From assembly GCA_002344215.1 (NCBI GenBank), contig DDSV01000018.1, positions 307,700-363,566 on the forward strand: 55,867 bases of DNA. Direction: 5' to 3'. Numbering within the stretch: position 1 is the stretch's first letter; each line of letters begins with the position of its first letter. The stretch comes from Akkermansiaceae bacterium UBA2381 (lineage in GTDB: Bacteria; Verrucomicrobiota; Verrucomicrobiia; Verrucomicrobiales; DEV007). Made by a program: the position numbers and the translations under genes. Positions 31,524 through 38,679 of the stretch are shown in pieces. The notes below the pieces were generated by a model. The model worked only from the letters and a program-made list of their open reading frames with translations, did no database searches and was not told the origin of the DNA.

Positions 31524-32543
31524 TCAACCGCCGACCCGGCTCGCCCCGCCTTCCGGCGCTTCGTCGCCAAACGCATCTTCGTAGAGGTAGACGAGAGCCA
31601 GAGTGGCCCAGGCTCCGGTGATGAACATGCCGAAATAGAGGGCAAAAATTCCAATGATGGAAAGGAACGTGTTCAGCATCATGAACAAAAAGAACTTGAA
31701 GAGGAAAGCCCGCGTTGCTCTCCAGGCGAGGGAAAGGGATTCTTTTGCGGTCAGGCTGCAATCGAGAATCAGCAGGGATGCAAAATTGGCGACCTGTCCG
31801 AGGATCATGAGAGGCACGGAGATGAGAAGAAGAAAAACCGTTGATCCGCCGATCAGGGCGGCGATGGCGAGGGGTTCTTCAAGTTTTTCCTCCAATTGGG
31901 CTCCACCCGCCGTCAGCAGTGCGATGATCACCGCCACAGCGACGATGATAAGCGCGAACAGCACAGTTCCGATTCCCGCAACGATGAGGTTCATGATCGC
32001 AAGCGGTCCGAATTGTCTCCGGAAGCCCTCAAAAAGCATGTCGATATTGGCTTCCTTCCCGCGGATGCGGAGGAGCATGTACCAATAGAGACCGCCCATG
32101 AGCGGATACATCAGAAAGAAGATCGGCACATAAAACTGCGAAGCCACTGACAGGATCAGGCTGGTCAGCGCAAAACACCCGACCATGGGCCAGAAATTGG
32201 CTGCCAGCATACCCCAGCCGCGTCCGATGCAGGAACGTATCCGGGGGCGGAAGCCCGGACGGAGTCTTGCCTCCCTCGGAACAAAAGAAACGATGCTTTT
32301 CGGAACCGGAGGCGGGCCACCGGCCGCGATGGCAGGTGGAGATGAAAGGTTGGCCGCCTTCGATGCCAGGTCACTTGAGGAAACGGGCACCCACTCATCC
32401 ATCCCCTCTCGCCAAACGAGGCTTGCGGCACTCAGTTCGCCAGTCTGGTAGAGTCCGAGAACTTCGATCTCTGAAACCGGTCCCCGCCGTTCCCCCTTCC
32501 ACTCGTAAAACCAAAATGTTTCCCCATTCATTCCGGTGTTCAT
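31524..32543 (-). CDS. GYF_2-domain membrane protein
   Basis: This protein of about 339 residues begins with a GYF_2 (DUF4339) domain, FWFYEWKGERRGPVSEIEV to SLVWREGMDEWVPV, which usually binds proline-rich peptides at the membrane. A Pro-rich linker follows (AIAAGGPPPVPKSI). Then about six hydrophobic segments resemble the glycerophosphoryl diester phosphodiesterase membrane domain/YciC type (MVGCFALTSLILSVASQF, VLFALIIVAVAVIIALLTA, SGVPLMILGQ-like pieces). GYF_2 fused to this membrane part is common in Verrucomicrobia and Planctomycetes; the function is unknown. The start at 32543 is the first ATG before the GYF domain. It converges on the M23 gene with 22 bases between and may be in one unit with the deacetylase upstream. 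Confidence 0.78.
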   Translation of the reverse strand: MNTGMNGETFWFYEWKGERRGPVSEIEVLGLYQTGELSAASLVWREGMDEWVPVSSSDLASKAANLSSPPAIAAGGPPPVPKSIVSFVPREARLRPGFRPRIRSCIGRGWGMLAANFWPMVGCFALTSLILSVASQFYVPIFFLMYPLMGGLYWYMLLRIRGKEANIDMLFEGFRRQFGPLAIMNLIVAGIGTVLFALIIVAVAVIIALLTAGGAQLEEKLEEPLAIAALIGGSTVFLLLISVPLMILGQVANFASLLILDCSLTAKESLSLAWRATRAFLFKFFLFMMLNTFLSIIGIFALYFGMFITGAWATLALVYLYEDAFGDEAPEGGASRVGG

Positions 32544-32604
32544 AGAGCCTGAAATGAGAGGCTCCAGCAAGCAATAGTTTTGTCGGGAAGCCAACCGCCC
32601 TGTG

Positions 32605-33429
32605 TCAGGGTTTCGGTTCCTTTACCCTCTCATCCAGTTCGATCAGTTCCGAGACCGTGACAAACTCATACCCCTGGGCAAGCAGCTGATCGAAGGTCGA
32701 GGGCATGGCATCGACGGTGGGCTTATGGAGGTCGTGCACCAGAAGTATTCCTCCCGGGGCGGCACCACTCACGAGCCGACTCGTGACGACTGCCGGGCCG
32801 GGACGCTTCCAATCCTCGGGATCCACCGACCAGAGAATCGTCGGGTAACCCAGCGCTTCCATCACGACCTTTTTCTGGTCGTTCTTGATGGCCCCGCCCG
32901 GGGGTCGCATTGTCCGGGGAACGACACCGGTTTCATTCACAATCTGATCGTGTGCCGCACGCAGTTCGGTGATGAGGGCCTCGTCTGACATCCGTGAGAG
33001 GGTGCCGTGAGAGACGGTGTGGTTGCCGATTTCATGCCCCTCTTCGATCATGCGGCGGAGCAGTTGGGGATTGTACTTCACCATATTGCCGACGACGTAA
33101 AAAGTCGCTTTGATCTCGCGCTCCTTGAGCATGTCGAGCAGGCGCGGTGTGTTCTCGGGGTGAGGCCCGTCATCAAAGGTAATCGCGATGACCTTCCGGC
33201 TCGTTTTTACCCTGGTGTAGGTGTCATCGATCTCACGACTCCAGCCGGAAGGTGCCTTCTTTTCTTCGACCGAACCCCAGGTTGGTCCCTCCAATCCAAC
33301 GATGAGAGGAGGCAGGGTGATCTTCAATTCGCCTCCCGGGAGGAGGGACGGATTTCTCGAAACGGACGAGGGAACCTGGCAGGCGGTCAGCAAAAGGACG
33401 GGGAGCAGGGAGAGAAAGACGGCCTTCAT
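32605..33429 (-). CDS. polysaccharide deacetylase lipoprotein (CE4/NodB)
   Basis: This outer-envelope lipoprotein carries a NodB-homology domain and probably removes N-acetyl groups from peptidoglycan or chitin-like glycans, or other acyl groups. The lipobox is LLTAC with C17 as the likely lipidated cysteine. Catalytic features are all there: ITFDDGPHP (D86, D87), GHEIGNHTVSH (H137, H141), RPPGG, SVDPEDWKRPG and LLVHDLHKPT. The length is 274 residues, normal for the class. The neighbouring M23 peptidase and the deacetylase could both act on peptidoglycan. It lies 172 bases after the ammonium transporter on the same strand, with an inverted repeat between them. Confidence 0.92.
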   Translation of the reverse strand: MKAVFLSLLPVLLLTACQVPSSVSRNPSLLPGGELKITLPPLIVGLEGPTWGSVEEKKAPSGWSREIDDTYTRVKTSRKVIAITFDDGPHPENTPRLLDMLKEREIKATFYVVGNMVKYNPQLLRRMIEEGHEIGNHTVSHGTLSRMSDEALITELRAAHDQIVNETGVVPRTMRPPGGAIKNDQKKVVMEALGYPTILWSVDPEDWKRPGPAVVTSRLVSGAAPGGILLVHDLHKPTVDAMPSTFDQLLAQGYEFVTVSELIELDERVKEPKP

Positions 33430-33528
33430 GGATTACCTGATGCTGGAAATTGGAGTGGCCGATGCGTCCGTTCTGGTGCGCAGCCCCCAATAATCCCGCC
33501 ACCCCGGCAAAATTTCAAGGAGCAACTC

Positions 33529-33587
33529 CCGGATTGCCCCTTAAATCGCCGGAAGGGAGCCCCGGAGCCTGCTGCCAGGCAATCCGG
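33529..33587 (-). repeat. 10-base inverted repeat downstream of amtB
   Basis: CCGGATTGCC (33529-33538) and GGCAATCCGG (33578-33587) are perfect inverted repeats separated by 39 bases, just past the amtB stop on its strand. The inner part can also fold (GCCGG.../CCGGAGC). It could be a terminator without a U-run. Chance occurrence is possible. Confidence 0.35.
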
Positions 33588-33601
33588 CGGTTGGGCCCTG
33601 T

Positions 33602-35110
33602 TCAATTCTCCGTTGTCTGGAAATCGGCGTAGGCGTTCACCGAATGCTCCGTGAAGTCGAGCCCGTCCTCCTGCTCCTCGTCCGAAACTCTCAGTCCGAT
33701 GAAGGTATCAATGAGTTTGAACAGAATAAGGGCCACAAAGAACGCACCAATGCAGATCGCAAGGGTTCCGAAAAGCTGCGTTCCGAGTCGATTTAGGCTG
33801 AATCCGTCTTCATGGAACAGGGCGACACACAAGGTGCCCCAGATCCCGCAGAAAAGGTGCACTGGCACGGCTCCCACTACATCGTCGAGTTTCATGCGCT
33901 CAAGGAGGAGCGCTCCGGCGGTTGCAATGATGCCGGCGACCCCTCCGATGATGATGGAACTCAGGGGTGTCACCACATCCGCTCCGGCAGTGACGCCCAC
34001 AAGACCGCCGAGGACTCCGTTGAGGGCGATAAGAACGTTCGCTACTCCTCGAAGCCACCAGAAAAAGAACATGGCGACGACACATCCGGCTGCTCCGGCG
34101 ATCCCGGTGTTGACGCAGATCCTCCCGATGCCGGCACTTCCTTCAACGAGCGATCCTGCATTGAATCCGAACCAGCCCACCCAGAGGATGAGCGTACCAA
34201 AACAGACCAGTGGCAGGTTGTGCCCCGGCAGGTAGCGGGGATTTCCGTCTTTGTCGAAACGCCCGACGCGTGGCCCCACCACGATGATTCCCGCGAGGGC
34301 GCTCGCTCCGCCGATTCCGTGAACGACGGTGGAGCCGGCAAAGTCGAGGAAGCCGACTCCGAAATTCTCCAGCCAGCCGGGACTTCCGCCAAAGCCGGGT
34401 TCAAACCCCCCGCCGAAACTGCCCCACGCCCAGTGGCCGAACACAGGGTAGATGAGGCCGGAAAGAATCACCGTGTAAACCAGATAGCCCATGAACTTGA
34501 TCCGCTCGGCCATTGCGCCGGAGGCAATCGTGCATGAGGTCGCCACAAAGACGACCTGGAAGAAAAAGAAGGTCCAGATCGGGCTGTCAGCTGAAAATTT
34601 CCACACGGCAAAATCCTGGGATCCGATCCACCCGCCTTCAGTTGTGCCGAACATGAAAGTGAAACCGAAAAGGAGATAGGCGATTGAGGCCATGGAGAAA
34701 TCGAGCACATTCTTCATTCCCACGTTGATCGCGTTCCGTGAGCGGGCCATTCCGATCTCCAACATGCAGAATCCGAGCTGCATCATCATCACGAGAATGC
34801 CCGCCGTGACCGTCCAGACATAGTCGATGTTCTTCTGGATCTGCGGTTTGTTCTCACCGAGAGGAGAATCAAGAGTCTGAAACTTCATGTCGAACTCCCG
34901 CATTTTCTTTTTCTGAAACTCCGGGTCATCGAGGGCGGATTCAGCCTGTTTCTCAAGTTCAATCCGCTGCTTCATCTTGTTTGCCTGCTCGATGAGCAGG
35001 TTCAGGCGCTCCAGATCGGCATCGCTGCCGATACCCTCCTGAGCGGTCACGGGAACAAGCTGCCCGAGGAGTAAAATGAAAGTCAGGAATAGTAGGGTGG
35101 CGTGTCTCAT
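33602..35110 (-). CDS. amtB: ammonium transporter with N-terminal extension
   Basis: This is an Amt/Mep/Rh-family ammonium channel of the cytoplasmic membrane. The transporter core begins at IDYVWTVTAGILVMMMQLGF. The twin histidines are in FAGSTVVHGIGG and AVPVHLFCGIWGTL, and GGFEPGFGGSP, VEGSAGIGRI and GAFFVALILF come from the other helices. Before the core lies a signal peptide (LLFLTFILLLGQLVPVTAQ) and about 70 mostly charged residues, EGIGSDADLERLNLLIEQ to FDMKFQTLDS, that should form a periplasmic coiled coil; E. coli AmtB has none. The length is about 502 residues versus about 400-430. No glnK lies beside it, which is unusual since amtB and glnK are normally paired. I start at ATG 35110 because it opens the signal peptide. 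Confidence 0.9.
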   Translation of the reverse strand: MRHATLLFLTFILLLGQLVPVTAQEGIGSDADLERLNLLIEQANKMKQRIELEKQAESALDDPEFQKKKMREFDMKFQTLDSPLGENKPQIQKNIDYVWTVTAGILVMMMQLGFCMLEIGMARSRNAINVGMKNVLDFSMASIAYLLFGFTFMFGTTEGGWIGSQDFAVWKFSADSPIWTFFFFQVVFVATSCTIASGAMAERIKFMGYLVYTVILSGLIYPVFGHWAWGSFGGGFEPGFGGSPGWLENFGVGFLDFAGSTVVHGIGGASALAGIIVVGPRVGRFDKDGNPRYLPGHNLPLVCFGTLILWVGWFGFNAGSLVEGSAGIGRICVNTGIAGAAGCVVAMFFFWWLRGVANVLIALNGVLGGLVGVTAGADVVTPLSSIIIGGVAGIIATAGALLLERMKLDDVVGAVPVHLFCGIWGTLCVALFHEDGFSLNRLGTQLFGTLAICIGAFFVALILFKLIDTFIGLRVSDEEQEDGLDFTEHSVNAYADFQTTEN

Positions 35111-35154
35111 GGTTCTGAGGAAAGTCGTGGAGGGTTCCGGGAGCGGAGGGTTCT

Positions 35155-36063
35155 TCAATCGAGGTGATCTTCAACGTGGGAAATCATTTCCATTTCGAGC
35201 AATCGCCGGACGGACTTGTCTTTCACTTTCGAGATGACCCTCTGCCCGAAAGGCCTGAACTGAGCCGCGTTCAGAAATGCGTCACCTGTTATTCCCATCG
35301 CGGCGAGTTCGCGGTCGATCAGTTTTGCGGCTTGTGCTCTTCCCAGCACTTTGGAAAGGAGATTTTCAATTCTCTGGCGGAACGAGGTCCAGTTCTCAGC
35401 CCGATTGACTGGCGGCGATACTTCGCGAGGGACCGCCGCCGGTGTTTGCTCGCTCACCGGCGTTAGAGGGACAGGAGCGGCAACTGCTGCAGTCAGTGGT
35501 TCAACAGCAACGGGATCAGGTGAAGGGGTGGACGGTAATGGTGACACCATAATTTCAGGCGGGGTGGCAGGCTCTGGTGCCGGGCCCGGGAGTTCCCCGG
35601 TTACCGCCGGCGCAATCGTCATCGGTAGGATCGCGGGAAGCGGGTCTTCCTGATCTCCGGCGGTCGACAATTGGAGTTGGGGAAGGTCGCCCCCCTCGTC
35701 CAGGTTGAGCCGCAGCGAACTCGCCCATTTTCGCAGGAATTCCTCACCCGACTTTTCCACGACCGCCGAGTCCTCGATCTTCCCAAAAATGAGGCAGACC
35801 GTGAGTGGAACGACGTTAAAGATGAGAACATTCCCGCCGTCGAACCCGAGAAGGGCCCGGTAAAGAGGGCGGCTCGAGTTTCGATACTGGGCGATCAGTG
35901 CGTTGACCTCCTGCACAAAGTCATTGACCTGCCAGTCCATGAGGAGGGTCTCCGAACTGATCATCACTCCCTCGTGCATCATTACCGTCCCCTCAAGCCT
36001 GCGGATGCGCTTCAGCATCTGGAGCGATTTGATCAAAGCATCGTAGGAGGTTTCGTTGTTCAT
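35155..36063 (-). CDS. roadblock/LC7-like protein with Pro-rich linker and helical C terminus
   Basis: This protein of about 302 residues has an N-terminal domain reminiscent of the roadblock/LC7 fold: LKRIRRLEGTVMMHEGVMIS, then DFVQEVNALIAQYRNSS and YRALLGFDGGNVLIFNVV with TVCLIFGKIEDSAVVE. A Pro/Ala/Val-rich linker covers roughly residues 160-230, followed by a helical C-terminal domain (WTSFRQRIENLLSKVLGRAQ to LEMEMISHVEDH). Roadblock proteins regulate small GTPases such as MglA in polarity, gliding and pilus positioning. The gene upstream on the same strand overlaps the frame by 4 bases if the GTG at 36096 is used; I favour the ATG at 36063. The assignment is by pattern only, and a distant or unrelated fold is possible. 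Confidence 0.55.
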   Translation of the reverse strand: MNNETSYDALIKSLQMLKRIRRLEGTVMMHEGVMISSETLLMDWQVNDFVQEVNALIAQYRNSSRPLYRALLGFDGGNVLIFNVVPLTVCLIFGKIEDSAVVEKSGEEFLRKWASSLRLNLDEGGDLPQLQLSTAGDQEDPLPAILPMTIAPAVTGELPGPAPEPATPPEIMVSPLPSTPSPDPVAVEPLTAAVAAPVPLTPVSEQTPAAVPREVSPPVNRAENWTSFRQRIENLLSKVLGRAQAAKLIDRELAAMGITGDAFLNAAQFRPFGQRVISKVKDKSVRRLLEMEMISHVEDHLD

Positions 36064-36092
36064 CGATATGCTGGCCTCGAGTCCCCGAAGGT

Positions 36093-36395
36093 TCACTTGG
36101 TTGCTTCGTAAAGGCTATGGCCGGAGTATCCCGTCCCGGTGACAAGAATTCCCTTGGCGTCGAATCCCTCGTCCGATGACTTCGCAAAGCGAAACCCGAT
36201 TGAGCCTGCTGAGTGAGCGACCGAGCTGCACGCCAGAGCCGACATTCCGATCGCCAGGCCGATCTGATGGGCTCGTGCCTGCAATCCCTCGGCTTCTCTC
36301 GCAAACAGGGAACGGATTTCTTCCGAGGCCTCTCCGGAGACTCCGATGACTTTGTCACCTTTGATCTCCAGTAAAAATGTCGGCGGTCTTGTCAT
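36093..36395 (-). CDS. small protein of unknown function paired with the roadblock-like gene
   Basis: This protein of about 100 residues (from ATG 36395) has no clear family. FLLEIKGDKVIGVSGEASEEIRS suggests two strands and a helix, AIGMSALACSSVAH is a hydrophobic stretch, and the end is GILVTGTGYSGHSLYEA. It could itself be a small roadblock-like domain, but the pattern is too weak to say. The frame overlaps the start of the roadblock-like gene if that gene starts at GTG 36096, which suggests translational coupling. It is divergent from the OmpA gene across 130 bases. Confidence 0.5.
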   Translation of the reverse strand: MTRPPTFLLEIKGDKVIGVSGEASEEIRSLFAREAEGLQARAHQIGLAIGMSALACSSVAHSAGSIGFRFAKSSDEGFDAKGILVTGTGYSGHSLYEATK

Positions 36396-36525
36396 GAAAA
36401 ATGCTTTTTGGGGATCAGGTTCCGGTTGCGGGCAGTCGTAACCAAAGCCGCATCGATCAAGTCCCTTGGTTAGCAATTCTTGAGCCTAAGTTTGATCATT
36501 TTTTACAAATCAAAGTTTCCGCCTT

Positions 36526-37740
36526 ATGAAAATGTTGCCGAAGATCGGACTCCTCCTCCTGATGTTTTTTGTGCTGTTTGCCTCTTTTGTACTTCCTAAA
36601 TTTGTTCAGCGCTCCGAGCCTCCCACTTCGAAAGAGGATCTCGCGGCGGCGCTGGCAGCAGTCGATGTTCCGTCCGAAGTGATCGAGACCGAAACTTCTC
36701 CTGTCGTCCCCCAAACGGTGGAAGCACCCAGTGCGTTGCGCGATGATGCCCGGTTTGATGCCTTTTTTGCCGCTCTTGATGCAAAGGATTTTGAGGCTGC
36801 GGGGAAGGCATTCCTCTCCGCTTCGGAGGGTCAGGAGCCGGCGGTAAAAAAGGAGCTCACGAGACAATTGGAGATTGCGGTGAACGCCATGGAACCCGCC
36901 GCTCCTGAGCTAACGACCGTCGCCACGACCGGTCCGGCAACGTCCGTTCTTCCTGATTTGCTTGAACCTGTCGTTCCTGAGGCGGACGCTCCCGCCCCTC
37001 CGGTGACAAAATCCTCGACGGACGAGGGGGCTGCTGAGCTCGTCAAGTTCATGGGGCTGGTTCAGGCGGGAAACTTTGAAGGAGCGAAGGGCATCCTCAA
37101 CAGCCCGGAAACGAAGGTAGACGCGAGCACCCGCCTCGTGATGGAGACGGCGCTTGTCACCGCCGAGAAGAAGGAGAAGGAGATCGAGGACTCGAAGCGC
37201 CTCCTTGAAGAATCCCGTCAGGAGATGGCGAAACTTCAGCAGGAAAGCATCAGCCAGATCCAGGCGTCGGTGAAGGAACTGACCAGCGCCACGCTCGCTG
37301 CCCGGGAGGCTGTGGCCGAGACCTCCCGTCTTCGGGAGGAGATCGTGCAGGTCAAGACCGTTGCCTCTTCTTCCTCACCCCCCGCTCCCGCAGAGGCGGA
37401 ATTGATCGAATTGCCCGAGCCGGTCGCGGTGATGTTCGGCTTCGATTCCACCTCGATCAGTGAAGATAGTCGAAAGATTCTCCTTCCGGTGGCTGAGTCA
37501 TTGAAGGGCAAGCCCGGAATGTCGGTTCAGTTACGGGGACATTCGGACACGACCGGTGCTTCCGATTACAATGCCATCCTCGCCCTCGCGCGTTGCGAAA
37601 TGGTGCGGGACTTCCTTGTGGAACAGGGCATCGAGGCAAAACGAATCTCGGTCGTTTCTTTTGGAAAAACGCAGGCCGGTGGGAGTGGAAAATCTGCGGA
37701 GGAACTTCGCCGCGTCGACGTCATTTTCAGGGCCGAATAG
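36526..37740 (+). CDS. OmpA-family protein with long helical N-terminal region
   Basis: This is an envelope protein of 404 residues. It starts with one hydrophobic segment (IGLLLLMFFVLFASFVLP), which lacks a clear lipobox and may be an uncleaved anchor or signal peptide. A Pro/Val/Thr-rich region and a long charged helical part (TAEKKEKEIEDSKRLLEESRQ, LAAREAVAETSRLREEIVQV) follow. The C terminus is an OmpA-like peptidoglycan-binding domain (VMFGFDSTSISEDSRKIL, LRGHSDTTGASDYNAILALAR, ISVVSFGKTQ), whose Asp in GHSD and Arg in LALAR bind diaminopimelate. It probably ties the membrane to the cell wall. The inverted repeat TTTGAT/ATCAAA at 36491-36514 lies just upstream. The roadblock-like pair is divergent from it. 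Confidence 0.88.
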   Translation: MKMLPKIGLLLLMFFVLFASFVLPKFVQRSEPPTSKEDLAAALAAVDVPSEVIETETSPVVPQTVEAPSALRDDARFDAFFAALDAKDFEAAGKAFLSASEGQEPAVKKELTRQLEIAVNAMEPAAPELTTVATTGPATSVLPDLLEPVVPEADAPAPPVTKSSTDEGAAELVKFMGLVQAGNFEGAKGILNSPETKVDASTRLVMETALVTAEKKEKEIEDSKRLLEESRQEMAKLQQESISQIQASVKELTSATLAAREAVAETSRLREEIVQVKTVASSSSPPAPAEAELIELPEPVAVMFGFDSTSISEDSRKILLPVAESLKGKPGMSVQLRGHSDTTGASDYNAILALARCEMVRDFLVEQGIEAKRISVVSFGKTQAGGSGKSAEELRRVDVIFRAE

Positions 37741-37912
37741 TCCATCAGATAGTCCGTCGATCTTGAAGCGATATGCCGGTGATGCCGGTGACCGCAGTTG
37801 AGGCGAGCGGTTTGCGCGTGTAGGATATTTTCTCAGCCCGCGGCAATCTCATTGGGATGCCCGACCGGCGAAGAGCGTCGACCCGCCCCTTTGTCTGGCT
37901 TACGCAAGCGCG

Positions 37913-38662
37913 ATGGAACTTATTCTACTCCCTGTTTCCCTTGGTGAAGCGATGGACAAGCTCACCATTCTCGAGATCAAGATGGAGAAAATCTCCGATT
38001 CACGCCGGACCGATTGTGAAAAAGAGTATCAGCTCCTCGCGGATAAACTGGATCCCTATCGAAAGCAGTTCGCCTATTACTACCGCATCCTCAAGGAGAT
38101 CAACCTATCCCTCTGGGAGACTCAGGATCATTTCCACGGAAGGAATGTCAGTCCCGAAGAGGGGGCCGCGATGTGCCGGTTGATTCTCAAGGAAAATGAC
38201 CGCCGCTTTCGCGTGAAGGCTAAGATCAATGTCGCCTCGGGGTCTCCACTCCGCGAACAGAAGGGCTATGGAGAGAAATTGGCCTTCCTCAACGCGCCGC
38301 GCGAACGTGACGTCATGACTTGGTTGAACGGAGCCATTCGTTTTCTCGCGACCGCCTACGACAAAGTTCTGGTCGCCTGCAGCAGCAGGGACGAAGCGGA
38401 GCTTCGCGCGATTTATGAGGATGATCCCTGCATCGAGTTGCGGGTGATCGGAGACGAATCGGGAACCGCGCCCCTTATCGATCTGCCGGATGATCTCGTG
38501 ACCCGGAGCGAAATCACCGTGTTTTCGTGCGGTCCGGGAGCTGGATCCGGGAAAGTGTCTGATCTGCCGGAACTCTTCTACGATGAGCTCAAGCTTGGCC
38601 GGAACATCAGAACCGAATATTTCCATGCTCCGTCCCGGGCGGCAGAAGCACCTGCGGTCTGA
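37913..38662 (+). CDS. DUF6165 family protein
   Basis: This protein of 249 residues begins MELILLPVSLGEAMDKLTILEIKMEKI, with the regular helical continuation KEYQLLADKLDPYRKQF, and DRRFRVKAKINVASGSPL and QKGYGEKLA further on. This opening ('.i.VpvS.GE.iDKltILeiKle.I') is the DUF6165 family, found near glycan and capsule gene clusters in other bacteria; its function is unknown. The second half adds a TIM-barrel-unrelated region (VLVACSSRDEAELRAIYE, ITVFSCGPGAGSG) that I do not recognise. It converges on the caspase-FGE gene with 17 bases between. It stands alone on its strand. Confidence 0.72.
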   Translation: MELILLPVSLGEAMDKLTILEIKMEKISDSRRTDCEKEYQLLADKLDPYRKQFAYYYRILKEINLSLWETQDHFHGRNVSPEEGAAMCRLILKENDRRFRVKAKINVASGSPLREQKGYGEKLAFLNAPRERDVMTWLNGAIRFLATAYDKVLVACSSRDEAELRAIYEDDPCIELRVIGDESGTAPLIDLPDDLVTRSEITVFSCGPGAGSGKVSDLPELFYDELKLGRNIRTEYFHAPSRAAEAPAV

Positions 38663-38679
38663 TGGGCCATCCCGGAGTT

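Noticed and set aside
36491..36514. TTTGAT/ATCAAA inverted repeat upstream of the OmpA gene
   Set aside because: Only 6-base arms in AT-rich sequence; too weak to call an operator.
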